A stretch of DNA of 64,000 bases from contig NZ_CP133020.1 in NCBI RefSeq assembly GCF_030866825.1, positions 3,596,001 through 3,660,000 of the forward strand, read 5' to 3'. How positions within the stretch are numbered: the first letter of the stretch is position 1; every line of letters begins with the position of its first letter. This DNA is from Rathayibacter sp. SW19 (lineage in GTDB: Bacteria; Actinomycetota; Actinomycetes; Actinomycetales; Microbacteriaceae). The translations under genes and the position numbers were made by a program. Below, in pieces: positions 50,724 through 59,850 of the stretch. The notes under the pieces were generated by a model. That model did no database searches. It saw nothing but the letters and a program-made list of their open reading frames with translations, and had not been told where the DNA came from.

Positions 50724-51290
50724 ATGCACTACGCGGAGAGTGCTCGCTGGAATCAGTGTTGCAGCCTCGGATGCGCGGCAGCCGCCGACGCGAGCGCCCC
50801 TGTGATGCTGTGTGAGCACCATCTCGTGCTCGCCGCAGAGTGGGCAAGTCGACAGTTCGGCGTGCAGGACGTGCTGCCGTCGCCGTGCCTGGCGTGCGGG
50901 TCTCGGACCGGCGCGCGGTATCCGTCTGGATGGGTATGCGCCGTCTGCGAGTGGGTGCACGGTGCCGTCCCTGACGAGGATTTCGCACGTCCGCGAGTAG
51001 ACGTTGTCTACTACATCCGGTTCGACGATCGGATGAAGATCGGCACGACCGGCAACCTGAGGCAGCGGATGCGCACGCTGTGGCATGACGAGGTCATGGC
51101 GCTTGAGCGCGGCGGTCGGTCTCGGGAGCGCGCTAGGCATGAGCAATTTGCGTCGTCGCGGATCGGCGGGGAATGGTTCGAAATCTCGCCGGCGTTGGCG
51201 GCACACGTCGATCAGCTCCGCGCCGGGGTCGATGATCCGTGGGCGCTTTACGCGCGATGGGTCAGCGAAGCGATCGCACTTTGCTCATAA
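50724..51290 (+). CDS. GIY-YIG-type (T5orf172-like) nuclease-domain protein with zinc ribbon
   Basis: 188 residues. The N-terminal half has Cys/His clusters (QCCSLGC, LCEHH, PCLACGSR, CAVCEW) typical of zinc ribbons. The C-terminal half contains VVYYIRFDDRMKIGTTGNLRQR and later HEQFASSRIGGEWFEIS, the layout of Mug113/T5orf172 GIY-YIG domains that act in phage or defence proteins. It ends one base before the convergent nuclease-like gene. Function unknown. Confidence 0.75.
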   Translation: MHYAESARWNQCCSLGCAAAADASAPVMLCEHHLVLAAEWASRQFGVQDVLPSPCLACGSRTGARYPSGWVCAVCEWVHGAVPDEDFARPRVDVVYYIRFDDRMKIGTTGNLRQRMRTLWHDEVMALERGGRSRERARHEQFASSRIGGEWFEISPALAAHVDQLRAGVDDPWALYARWVSEAIALCS

Positions 51291-52115
51291 TCACATCAGG
51301 TAAGCATCGACGAATAGTGGGCCACGGATCGCGCGTAACTGATCAAGAAGCAACGCATACGTGGGCCGGCTGAGGCCGGCGGCAATGACATCGTACGGGC
51401 CGAGCGCCGGGAGTTTTCCGGTGCGGATTCTGATCACCTCCCACCCCGTTGCCCGGATGACGCGGTCTTTGCGCTCGTCGACCTTCTGCCGGCGGCCGAC
51501 GTGCTCGAGACCGTGCCGGCCTGTGCTGTCGTACTCGATGGCGATCCGCAACTCGGGTAAGAGCACGTCGGGCCATACCTCGAGATGGTCGAAGAACGGC
51601 CGCCCGAGCCGGATCGCGTTCATGCCGTGGGTCACCGCCAGCCGGTCACGCAGCCAGGTGCGCAACTCGCCCTCGATGGCTGAAGCAGGTTTGGGCGCGC
51701 ACACGCTGACGAATGCTGTGGCAACGGGCAGATCCGGCGTCTTGCCGCACAGCGGCCGCGACTGCGCTGGCGAGCGTCTCGCAGCGGATGGCGTGGGCCG
51801 GCCTGTAGCAAGGCGGCGGCATTCTGGACACCAGCTCGAGCGTCGGCGTTCCTTGCCTGGGCGATTGCGTTGTTCGGCGGGCGTTGCCACGAAGATGTGG
51901 CCGGCATCGCACTGCCATCGCAGAAGGACCTCTGCGGCCGGCGGAATCTGGGTGAGCGTGATGCCGTGGTTGAGATCTGGGTGATACTGGCGGATCAGAA
52001 CGGGGAACGGCGCCCAGACAGCCCGGTACGTGCCGACCGGATACGGCACCTCACGATCGTGAGTGAACTGTCGGCGCGCCCACCACTGCTGCACTGGCTC
52101 GGCCATGCTGGCCAT
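51291..52115 (-). CDS. Zinc-ribbon plus PD-(D/E)XK-like (DUF559/Vsr-type) protein
   Basis: 274 residues from 52115 (an ATG three codons later is possible). The N-terminal part holds a zinc ribbon (WQCDAGHIF and WCPECRR). The C-terminal part looks like a small PD-(D/E)XK nuclease of the DUF559/Vsr kind: WPDVLLPELRIAIEYDSTGRHG, then KDRVIRATGWEVIRIRTG. The pairing of a zinc ribbon that recognises treble-clef-like sites with a nuclease fold suggests a DNA-acting enzyme. Stop-to-stop with the GIY-YIG gene. The frame is open well upstream, but those residues look random. Confidence 0.7.
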   Translation of the reverse strand: MASMAEPVQQWWARRQFTHDREVPYPVGTYRAVWAPFPVLIRQYHPDLNHGITLTQIPPAAEVLLRWQCDAGHIFVATPAEQRNRPGKERRRSSWCPECRRLATGRPTPSAARRSPAQSRPLCGKTPDLPVATAFVSVCAPKPASAIEGELRTWLRDRLAVTHGMNAIRLGRPFFDHLEVWPDVLLPELRIAIEYDSTGRHGLEHVGRRQKVDERKDRVIRATGWEVIRIRTGKLPALGPYDVIAAGLSRPTYALLLDQLRAIRGPLFVDAYLM

Positions 52116-52152
52116 CGTAGGCGCAGCCAGTGACAGACGTGGCTCTCGGCGG

Positions 52153-52416
52153 TCACGGAGTGTTGGCGGCGAATGCCGTGACAAGTATTTCTGCGAGCGG
52201 CTGTGCTTCTTCCAGCGTGATGCGCGGCCCTCCCGTAGCGGGCGCAGCACGAGCGCGGCCGGGATACTCGACACGCAATGTTGGTGTCGTCCCATGATCT
52301 GTCTCAAGCCCGTCGGCCAGGCGGATAGCCATTTCGCCAACCGTCGTCGTAGTATCCGCGGTCACGACGACATCGCGGCCAGCGCCGCGGGCGATGACCG
52401 TCAGCTTGAGCTTCGC
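52153..52416 (-). pseudogene. ESX/type VII secretion EccC-like N-terminal fragment
   Basis: Minus-strand frame beginning KLKLTVIARGAGRDVVVTAD and TTVGEMAIRL, which matches the ubiquitin-like (YukD-type) start of FtsK/SpoIIIE proteins of actinobacterial type VII secretion. It ends after about 90 codons at 52153, with no ATPase domains, and the expected ATG is GCG. So it is a stump of a gene normally over 1,300 codons long. No EsxA/B genes are seen. Confidence 0.45.
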
Positions 52417-52493
52417 TCTGCGCTCCTGCTGTCTGCAGAGTGCAGTCTAGAACGTGCAGTCTTCGATGCGCTCGTTGATCGTAGCCGCCCTGC

Positions 52494-53060
52494 CTATCGC
52501 CGGAGAGCGGTCGGCCGAGGCAACCCGATGCTTTCGATCAGGTCACCGAGGGCGCGATCAAGCTCCGTGCCGGCCTGGGTGATCTTGTTGATGCCGAAGA
52601 CCCGCAGCTGCGCGCTCGGCACATCGAAGGTCACGACCGTTTCAGCTACGGCCTCAACTACGGCATCCGCTCCGGCCATCGCTTCGGAGGCTGCGTGGGC
52701 TTCCACGCGAATCGGCGAGTACAGCATCGCACCCGGCTCGAGCCGGAACAGGCGCGCGGCCAGGCCGTGATTGACGATCAGCCACACGATGCTCGACACC
52801 GAACTTCCGGCCGAGCGCATCAGTTCGTCCGGTCTCGACGACCAGACACACACGAACCCACTTGGTGATTCCCACTGCAGACCGCGCACGAATCCTGACC
52901 AGCTGCCATCCTCAGCGAGCCGAGCCACGGCATCCGCGTCGGGCAGAGCGGGCACCGCCTGCTCGAACGCCGCCACCAGCGTCTCGAAGCGCACGTTCGC
53001 AGTCAGCCGTACGCGCCGCGCCTGATAGTCGCTGATGCTCTCGTCGCCGTCGTAACTCAC
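52494..53060 (-). CDS. DUF302-like protein
   Basis: 188 residues from a GTG start with AAGGA ribosome-binding site 8 bases before. The middle and end resemble DUF302 proteins: VWLIVNHGLAARLFRLEPGAMLYSPIRVEAH and VTFDVPSAQLRVFG, quoted as VNHGLAARLFRLEPG, AMLYSPIRVEAH and FDVPSAQLRVFG. DUF302 proteins are small alpha-beta proteins of unknown role. The fit is not perfect at the N-terminus. Confidence 0.6.
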   Translation of the reverse strand: MSYDGDESISDYQARRVRLTANVRFETLVAAFEQAVPALPDADAVARLAEDGSWSGFVRGLQWESPSGFVCVWSSRPDELMRSAGSSVSSIVWLIVNHGLAARLFRLEPGAMLYSPIRVEAHAASEAMAGADAVVEAVAETVVTFDVPSAQLRVFGINKITQAGTELDRALGDLIESIGLPRPTALRR

Positions 53061-53408
53061 CTTACAATCCTTGCAGCAGGCACCCGCTGGCCAGACCTCA
53101 AGGCTACGAGCGCCCAGACCCAGAGATTTTGTCCGCCGGCAGGTATCACACCGGCTCGATTTGTCAGAACGACTAACACGAGCGCCAGAGTCGCAGCGGC
53201 ACGTGTCGGGGCCGCGTGCTTGAATTCGCGATCGGTTGTGAGCAGCGTATCCAGCACTTTGCGCCCTTTGAATGAGCCGCCGGCAGCAGATGCGGCTGCC
53301 GCCGCAGGTACCTGAGCAAACCGGCCACGCATTAACGCCGATATAGCGAATTCTTGTTCATACTTATGGGCACATCTGATTGACCACGCAGCCCGTCTGA
53401 ACGACGAA
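53061..53408. other. Stretch between the DUF302-like and NERD genes
   Basis: 348 bases. A minus-strand frame with Ala-rich hydrophobic residues ends with a GTGA overlap at the DUF302-like start, which may be a short upstream coding region, but no family or start could be recognised. Otherwise empty. Confidence 0.35.
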
Positions 53409-54326
53409 CTACGCGACCGGAAAAGCCTTGGCGAGCGCGCGGTGCGTCCGACGTGTGACCTCCGAGTGGAGTGGCCCAGGTTTCGCAATGTTGCTGACTG
53501 CCTTCTTCGGCCAGAGAACACGAATGTTCGAAATCGCAAAGTCGCCGCCGATCAAGGGCCAGTCTGCTTCCACGAAACAGAGCATCCCGACGACCGGAAC
53601 CTCGCCCAGATTCACGGCTCGAAGAGCGGTACGTACCTTGCCAACCTGCCCTGTGACGCCATCAACAAGCCTCGTTTGATCCCGGGATCCGACCATGAGC
53701 TTCTCGATACGGGGCCGAAGAATGCCACCCTCGATTCGAAGACTGGGACGGCCCTTGTACTTCTTCGCGTCGATCACGAAAACCCCCGACGGGGAGACAA
53801 CGATGTGATCGATGTTCGCTTTCGTTGGAGGGATCCGGCGGTCGTGGAGCACGAACGTTGATTCGTCGACGAGTCCATCGAGTCGACGGCCGAGGGCCAC
53901 TTCGCCGGCAGCGCCGGTCGCCCACGCTTTCGTGCTCTGCGGGTCATCGGTGACGGCGAGGAGGAACCCGCCGATATGCGGATGCGCCTCACGAACACGT
54001 TCCTCGCGCTTGTTCTTGCGACGCTCATACTCGCGCCGAGCGGACGCACCCGCTGATCCTGCCTCCAAGACGGCAGGTTCGGATTTTCGATCTGAGCCTG
54101 CAGTGTGCACGTCTTCGAGCGCTGCCTCGTGCGCCCGAGCTCCCCCTGGCGCCGACGCAGCTCTTGAGGTCTTCTGGGCCAGCGAACAGGAAATGCAGGC
54201 GATGCTTTTGGAATCTCGGAAGTAGACTGCTCGCGTTCCAGCGGCGAGCTCCGCTCCACAAATGCGGCAGCGCCCTGCATACCGGAGAGCCATCTCCTTG
54301 GATTCGGCGACTGGATCTGAGTTCAC
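53409..54326 (-). CDS. NERD-domain protein with N-terminal zinc finger
   Basis: 305 residues from a GTG start. A two-CxxC zinc ribbon (CRICGAEL and CISCSL) comes first, then a charged linker, and a NERD nuclease-related domain at about 115-230 (IDHIVVSPSGVFVIDAKKYKG, with the D-x-K pair typical of the PD-(D/E)XK core). NERD proteins are linked to DNA processing and phage defence. The longer open frame upstream was not used because the GTG has a better site (GAGG). Confidence 0.85.
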   Translation of the reverse strand: MNSDPVAESKEMALRYAGRCRICGAELAAGTRAVYFRDSKSIACISCSLAQKTSRAASAPGGARAHEAALEDVHTAGSDRKSEPAVLEAGSAGASARREYERRKNKREERVREAHPHIGGFLLAVTDDPQSTKAWATGAAGEVALGRRLDGLVDESTFVLHDRRIPPTKANIDHIVVSPSGVFVIDAKKYKGRPSLRIEGGILRPRIEKLMVGSRDQTRLVDGVTGQVGKVRTALRAVNLGEVPVVGMLCFVEADWPLIGGDFAISNIRVLWPKKAVSNIAKPGPLHSEVTRRTHRALAKAFPVA

Positions 54327-54505
54327 CGTGCCCTCACGTCCTCGGGAGCACAACGTCGTCTGGCCATCAGCGACGGCGAAGAGCGAAGAACGAAGATGAG
54401 GGTAGATAGGGCAGCAAGCCAAAGCTTTGCGAGGTCTGCACCCGTCGCTCGTCTTCCTGACATACGTTGAGCTTATGAGGCGCGCCATGGACACGACTCC
54501 CCCAG

Positions 54506-54529
54506 TCCTGGGCTATTTCCAGCCCAGGA
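54506..54529. repeat. 9-bp inverted repeat in the NERD-Imm5 gap
   Basis: TCCTGGGCT and its complement AGCCCAGGA around a 6-base loop ATTTCC. No T-rich run follows on either strand, so it is not a typical terminator; it may be a protein-binding or attenuation site. The rest of 54327-54664 shows no gene. Confidence 0.55.
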
Positions 54530-54664
54530 TTCGGCTGGATGCGCCGCTAGGCATCCCGACAAAATGCGCGAGTCAGGCACGCCCGCGTTCATCGCGATCA
54601 CATCCGGCGCGGCTGTTTCAGCGCCGCCGCGACCGAATACGCGACGGTGTGCGAAAATGCTCGG

Positions 54665-55222
54665 ATGCAGTCGCCCCAGTCGTTGAGCGAAGCCGATCGG
54701 CGCGTCGTCGCAAGCTGGGCGGCGGACTGCGCTGAGCGCGTGCTGGTTCTGTTCGAAACAGAGGCTCCGACCGACGGTCGCCCACGTGATGCAATCGCTC
54801 GCGCTCGCGCATTTGCTCAGGGTGAACTCGATGCAGCCGGTGAGATTCGTCGGCGCTTCGTTGCAGGGCGGGCCGCGCACGCCGTGAGCTCGCCCGCCGC
54901 AGTGGCGGCTGCGCGAGCCGCAGCGCAGGCCTCTGGTGTCGCTCACATGGGCGCGCACGCTCTCGGCGCAGCCGCTTACGCCGCGAAAGCGGCGGGACTG
55001 GCCGCTCCGGGCCGGCCCACAGCTGTCTCAGACGAGATCGCGTGGCAACTCGACCACATGAACGCTCATGTGAGGTCGGCGCTTCAGCAATTGCCGCCCC
55101 TGGGGGAGGACTCCGCCGGCCCACTCGGTCCCGGACTTCTCACGTCGGGCCTCCTCGGATCGACTATTTGCACGATTCAGACCGCCATCGGCACCAGCTC
55201 GCCACAGGACAACATCCGATAG
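54665..55222 (+). CDS. Putative Imm5-like immunity protein
   Basis: 185 residues, all-alpha, Ala-rich. The start LSEADRRVVASWAADCAERVLVLFE and RPRDAIARARAFAQGE, later SSPAAVAAARAAAQASGVAHMGAHALGAAAYAAKAAG (quoted as AAQASGVAHMGAHALGAA) follow the pattern of the Imm5 'putative immunity protein' family. No toxin gene is adjacent; the next gene is dinB. The ATG at 54665 was preferred to a GTG six codons earlier. Confidence 0.6.
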   Translation: MQSPQSLSEADRRVVASWAADCAERVLVLFETEAPTDGRPRDAIARARAFAQGELDAAGEIRRRFVAGRAAHAVSSPAAVAAARAAAQASGVAHMGAHALGAAAYAAKAAGLAAPGRPTAVSDEIAWQLDHMNAHVRSALQQLPPLGEDSAGPLGPGLLTSGLLGSTICTIQTAIGTSSPQDNIR

Positions 55223-55292
55223 GCGAGCGCCCGAGTCCGATGTCTGCGGTGCATGCGACCATTCTCTCGACGGGCGATGGATCGGAGGGCGG

Positions 55293-56489
55293 ATGCGGGG
55301 CGAGGCGACCGTATTGCACGCGGATCTCGACGCGTTCTACGCCTCGGTTGAGCAGCGCGACGCACCTTCGCTGCGTGGCCGGCCTGTCATCGTCGGGGGT
55401 GGCGTGGTGCTGGCCGCGAGCTATGAGGCGAAGGCGCGGGGCGTGCGCACCGCGATGGGCGGTCGGCAGGCGTACGACCTGTGTCCGGATGCCGTGGTCG
55501 TCCCGCCGCGTATGGACGCATATTCCACGGCAAGCCGCGACGTGTTCGCGATCTTCCGCGATACGACCCCGCTCGTGGAGGGACTCTCGATCGATGAGGC
55601 GTTCCTGGAAGTCGGCGGGCTCCGGCGTATTGCGGGCACGCCGGAGCAGATCGCGATGCGATTGCGGGAACGGGTTCGCGCGGAGGTCGGCCTCGCCATC
55701 TCGGTCGGGATCGCCCGGACCAAGTTCCTCGCCAAAGTCGCCAGCGCCGTGAGCAAACCGAATGGGCTTCTTCTGGTTGAACCGGACCGGGAACAGGAAT
55801 TCCTGCTCCCACTCCCGGTAGAACGGCTGTGGGGGGTCGGCGCCGTTACCGCGGAGAAGCTGCACCGACTGGGCATCCGCAACGTCGGTCAGCTCGCCGA
55901 CCTCGAAGAGGCCACGGCCGAAAGACTGCTCGGCAGGGCGACCGGGGCGCACGTACACGCGCTGGCCCGGCTGCGGGATCCTCGTCCGGTCGACGCAACG
56001 CGGCGACGAGGATCCATCGGCTCTCAGCGCGCGCTCGGCAGCCGCCCGCGCACGGGCGAGGAACTCGACGTCATCCTCACCCAGCTCGTCGATCGGCTCG
56101 CTCGCCGGCTCCGCGACGGCGACCGCACCTGCCGAACGATCGTGCTGCGGCTGCGCTTCGGCGACTTCGCCAAGGCCACGCGGTCGCGTACCCTCGGCTT
56201 CCCGTCAGACCGCACGTCCGTGCTGCTCACCATCGCCAGAGGCCTCCTTGCCACCGCCCGACCGGAGATCGAGGAGCGCGGCATAACTCTCATCGGCGTT
56301 GCACTCTCGCATTTGGGTCGAACTGACAGTTTCCAGCCCGAACTGCCGATCGACTGGGACGACGGTGCACGCCTCGACACCGTGCTTGACGCAGTTCGCG
56401 ATCGCTTCGGAGCAACATCCGTCGCTCGTGCCGCTCAACTCGGTCGCGATCCAGGATGGTCGACTCCGCTCCTGCCGGAACACGAATGA
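55293..56489 (+). CDS. dinB: DNA polymerase IV (Y-family translesion polymerase)
   Basis: 398 residues. Catalytic acidic residues are present: Asp11 in LHADLDAFYASVE and the pair in LSIDEAFLEVGG (near residue 104). Helix-hairpin-helix parts (LWGVGAVTAEKLHRLGI) and the little-finger domain (RTIVLRLRFGDFAKATRSRT) follow. Full length and intact, unlike its neighbours. No LexA-like box was found upstream. Confidence 0.95.
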   Translation: MRGEATVLHADLDAFYASVEQRDAPSLRGRPVIVGGGVVLAASYEAKARGVRTAMGGRQAYDLCPDAVVVPPRMDAYSTASRDVFAIFRDTTPLVEGLSIDEAFLEVGGLRRIAGTPEQIAMRLRERVRAEVGLAISVGIARTKFLAKVASAVSKPNGLLLVEPDREQEFLLPLPVERLWGVGAVTAEKLHRLGIRNVGQLADLEEATAERLLGRATGAHVHALARLRDPRPVDATRRRGSIGSQRALGSRPRTGEELDVILTQLVDRLARRLRDGDRTCRTIVLRLRFGDFAKATRSRTLGFPSDRTSVLLTIARGLLATARPEIEERGITLIGVALSHLGRTDSFQPELPIDWDDGARLDTVLDAVRDRFGATSVARAAQLGRDPGWSTPLLPEHE

Positions 56490-56682
56490 CGCGAGAGAGG
56501 GACTCAGGTTGATCTCTCCACGGATGTTCCGGGCCACAAGTCGCTTCACTCTGATCGAGCCGTTGACTTTCGAATATCCGAAAGGCACATGGATGACTTG
56601 CAGCAACTGGGTGCGTGCACTCCGGTGGCCGGCACCAGACTGGCACCACCACCCAGCCCTCACCGAACGGCATCGACGCTAA

Positions 56683-56792
56683 TCCGGTGAGACCCGCAGA
56701 AGCATCCGGTGGAATCCGCAGAATGTCTCGGTGAAATCCGCAGAACAGCCTGGTGAAATCCGCAGAACAACTCGGTGGAATCCGCAATCACG
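56683..56792. repeat. Five tandem 22-bp repeats upstream of the DUF4143 ATPase
   Basis: Five units of 22 bp, consensus CTCGGTGAAATCCGCAGAACAG, from 56683 to 56792; the last is shortened in identity. They end 15 bp before the ATG of the ATPase. Direct repeats at this position suggest an operator or cis-acting control region for the gene that follows. Confidence 0.9.
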
Positions 56793-56807
56793 GCGTAAAC
56801 ACAACAC

Positions 56808-57945
56808 ATGGATACTGGGCTTCTCCCCCGCAACGTCACCGAGCTGGCTCAGGAGACTCTGGCTGATACGCCGATCACGGTGATCAGTGGTGCCCGCCAG
56901 GTAGGCAAGAGCACACTCATGCAACAGCTCGTTCGCACTGGTGGTGCGCGGGTCGTCAACCTTGACGATCTGGGAGATCGGAGCGCGGCCGAAGCCGACC
57001 CTGATGGCTTCGCTGCGCAATACCCGCGAGGACTTCTCGCTATCGACGAGATCCAGCGCGTGCCGGAGCTACTGACGTCATTGAGGCGTCAGTCGATCGT
57101 GACCGTCGCGCCAGGCGCTTTATCGTCACGGGCTCTGCCGATCTTCTTTCGCTTCGTGGAGCTCAGGAGTCGTTGGCTGGCCGCGCAGAGACTATTCCCC
57201 TTGAAGGTTTCAGTCAAGACGAGCTCGCAGGTCGCAGCGCTGACTTCGCTTCCTTCGCATGGTCGCTGCCTTCTGGCAGTGTGCCGTCCGACGACCCTGG
57301 CATTACCCGCCGCGACTATCTCGAGATTGCAACAACGCCGGCGTTCCCAGAAGCACGCAGCAGAACAGGCCGCGCGAGGGATCGCCGGCTATCGAGCTAC
57401 GCCAAGCGTCTTCTGGCTACAGACTCGACCGACATCATCGGCATCCAATACCCAGATCGACTGGCGACGCTGCTCAATGTCATCGCGGCGCGGAACGCTG
57501 GCGAATTTGTCGCCGCGCGCGTCGGTCGCGAGATCGATGTTCCAGAACGATCCATTCCGGCATATCTTCAAGCGCTGCGCAGTGTGTTCCTTATTCGGGT
57601 CATTCCCGGCTGGTCAACAACATCGCCAACCGCGCAGTGTCAAGCCCGAAAGGTGCCCTCACTGACACGGGCCTCGCGGCACACCTTTCGGGAGTCGACG
57701 TTGACGGACTCGAAACGGCCGTGCCGTCCCCCCCTCATCGGCGGCCTCGTTGAAGGATTCGTCGTCGGCATCGAAGTCAAATCATCAGCAGGCCCCCGAG
57801 CTGGCGACTTCAAGGGGCTGCAGTACCTCCGTGCACGGTTAGGAGAGCGGTTTGTCGCGGGTATCGTCCTTCACACCAGGGAACGGCCGCTCCCGTTCGG
57901 CGACCGGCTCTGGGCACTGCCGATCTCCACCCTCTGGACCAAACA
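56808..57945 (+). pseudogene. AAA+ ATPase with DUF4143 C-terminus, multiply frameshifted
   Basis: The start is intact: LLPRNVTELAQETLADTP, Walker A in GARQVGKSTLMQQL and Walker B in LLAIDEIQRVPEL. At about 57080 the frame shifts (continuing RFIVTGSADLLSLRGAQESLAGR), at about 57610 it shifts again (NIANRAVSSPKGALTDTGLAAHLSG), and the C-terminal DUF4143 part is shortened, with GGLVEGFVVGIEVKSSAG joined directly and the region between GLVEGFV and VVGIEVK missing about 80 residues. The end of DUF4143 (LGERFVAGIVLHTRERPLPFGDRLWALP) is still readable. Such ATPases are mobile and often decayed. Confidence 0.8.
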
Positions 57946-58199
57946 GGGCGCGATCCACCGCTCTGCTTCGGTGAGCGAGGTCGCCGGGGTTTGGTCTGAG
58001 TTGTCTGTAGTCGGCACGGCGAATTGTCCAGCCTTTCTGCTGGTGGTGTTCAAAGTCCTGGTTGTGCCGTGCGGCTGATGGTCAGATTGTGTTGGTTTGG
58101 GGTGGGCGGCAGGCTGCTGTGAAGAGCGCGCGGGCGGTCTCATCGTCGTACCATCGTCACCAGAGAGATTCAGCCACATCTTCGTCAGTGACGGGCCGA

Positions 58200-58446
58200 A
58201 CCAATTACACGTCGCCATAGGCTCCACACTCTCGATCACCAGCTTCGACAATGCGCCATGGTACGCGCCTTCCAGCCCCCACTTTCCGGCGCCGACCGGC
58301 CGGTCTACCGGCTCAGAGAGGTGGCCGTGGAACTCCTGCTCGAAGAGATCCATCGCAAACGGAGCGATGCACCTTCAATCCTGCTTGAAAACACCCTCTT
58401 CGACCGCGATTCGGTCGGCTTTGTCGGTCCGCCTGTCCCAGTCGTC
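58200..58446 (+). pseudogene. LacI-family regulator C-terminal fragment
   Basis: Two frames together give the end of a LacI/GalR regulator: SITSFDNAPWYAPSSP (like 'SVVGFDD.P.A....P') and, after a frameshift near 58285, REVAVELLLEEIHRKRSDAP and LENTLFDRDSVGFVGPP. The DNA-binding domain is absent. It precedes the RibD_C-type reductase gene. Confidence 0.55.
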
Positions 58447-58573
58447 GGCCAGGCGCCGGCCGTCACAATTCTGCCGTCGCAGTTCGCTGCCAGTTGCCTG
58501 GCACGAGCCACGGTGGCACCCTGGTAACGATCTCGTCGCCGGGACGACGACGGGCGACAAAGGCGGGTATCCC

Positions 58574-59179
58574 ATGGGACTCATCAAGATCGACCTTTTC
58601 ACCACCGTTGACGGCGTGGCGCAGGCTCCTGGCGGGCCGGATGAAGACACCGACGACGGTTTCGCGTTTGGCGGCTGGCAGGCGCCGCTCATCGACGACA
58701 TTGTCGGTGAGCAGATCAGCTCTGGAATGGAGGGCATGGACGCCCTGCTGCTCGGCCGCCGAACATACGACATCTTCGCTTCGTACTGGCCGCATGCAAA
58801 CGGGCCCATCGCGCAGCTGTTCAACCGTATCCCGAAATACATGGTCTCGCACCAGGCGCAGAGCCTCGAGTGGGCAGGTTCCACCCAACTTGGACCGGAT
58901 GTTGCTTCCGGTGTCCGCGAACTGCGCGAGAAGCATGACAATGTCCACGTCATCGGGAGTCTGAACTTCGTGCAGACTCTCTTCGCCGAGCGGCTTTTCG
59001 ACCAGCTCACGCTGTGGATGCATCCGATCCTCCTCGGCGGTGGAAAGAAGGTGTTCGCAGACGGCGTGGTTCCTGCGAACCTCAGGCTTAGCGAACCGGC
59101 CAAGAGTTCACCGCGGGGCGTGGTAATGCTGCGCTACGACCTTGCCAATGGCACGCCGAACGTCGGCACTATGGGCTGA
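58574..59179 (+). CDS. RibD_C/dihydrofolate-reductase-family protein
   Basis: 201 residues. The pattern is that of DHFR-like proteins often named YyaP/YwjB: MGLIKIDLFTTVDGVAQAPGG, GMDALLLGRRTYDIFASYWP, then VHVIGSLNFVQTLFAERLFDQLTLWMHPILLGGGKKVF (quoted as HVIGSLNFVQTL and LWMHPILLGGGKKVF). They reduce small molecules with NADPH, in most cases unidentified. The frame is open upstream (through the LacI fragment), but the ATG at 58574 matches the family. Confidence 0.9.
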   Translation: MGLIKIDLFTTVDGVAQAPGGPDEDTDDGFAFGGWQAPLIDDIVGEQISSGMEGMDALLLGRRTYDIFASYWPHANGPIAQLFNRIPKYMVSHQAQSLEWAGSTQLGPDVASGVRELREKHDNVHVIGSLNFVQTLFAERLFDQLTLWMHPILLGGGKKVFADGVVPANLRLSEPAKSSPRGVVMLRYDLANGTPNVGTMG

Positions 59180-59258
59180 TCTCGCCAGCGCTCCATGAGT
59201 TCACGGAGACGCGCGATCTGCGGAGCGGCGAGCAGCCGATCTCATTGCACGACGTGCT

Positions 59259-59540
59259 TCACTTCCTGTCTTGGATACCTACCAATTCGAGGCGGACGCT
59301 AACTCGGCCCTGGATCCCAATCTGTGAGCTGCGCCCGCCAGTAAGGGCTGCTGACACCTCCACCGTGATTCTGCTCGGCTGAATTAGCGATGCCTCGACT
59401 CTGCCGGATGAGGCTTTGACCAGTGCGGTGACGTTGGCCGAGCTTTCGGTGGGGCCGCATATTGCAGGAACCGATCGGGAGCGTGGTGCCCGGCAAGCGC
59501 ATCTGTAGCAGGTTGAAGCGCACTTCGAGCCGGTCCCTTT
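59259..59540 (-). pseudogene. Possible frameshifted small gene, unknown family
   Basis: Two minus-strand frames together read like one protein: LEVRFNLLQMRLPGTTLPIG, then after a shift SGRVEASLIQPSRITVEVSA and IQGRVSVRLELVGIQDRK. The pattern of alternating beta strands looks coding, but I cannot name a family. Only weakly supported. Confidence 0.25.
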
Positions 59541-59645
59541 CGATGCTGTGTCAGTGCGCGCGTTCGGAAGGGCGGCCGTGTCACTCGGTCGCGCCGGGCG
59601 CACGCTGGCCCGGAACCGAAAGAAAGTCATCGAGTGAGTATTTGC

Positions 59646-59730
59646 ACCGTTGAGCGCCGGTTATTACTGCAGATGGGCGCCACCGGATCGACTCGTTGAG
59701 CGCCACCGGATATTCTCACTGAGCGCCACT
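59646..59730. repeat. GAGCGCCAC direct repeats, possible IS end
   Basis: Four occurrences of (T/G)GAGCGCC or GGGCGCCAC spaced by about 22 bp. Multiple short repeats of this kind occur at the ends of IS21-type elements; no istA/istB genes are seen nearby. The remaining DNA from 59541 to 59850 holds no gene I can support. Confidence 0.35.
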
Positions 59731-59850
59731 TCTGGGAGGACGATCAAGGGCAGGCAGCGGCCGCCCGCGGCAGTTCCTCACGATCCTCCCTCAGGGCACC
59801 GCTCCTGCCAAACACGAATGACACGAGCTAAGGAGTCAGAGCCCTGCCCG

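Noticed and set aside
54506..54529. Terminator
   Set aside because: The hairpin has no T-rich run on either strand and lies in a divergent intergenic region.
57871..58353. 160-codon minus-strand frame
   Set aside because: Covers the end of the DUF4143 pseudogene and the LacI fragment in antisense; no family features.
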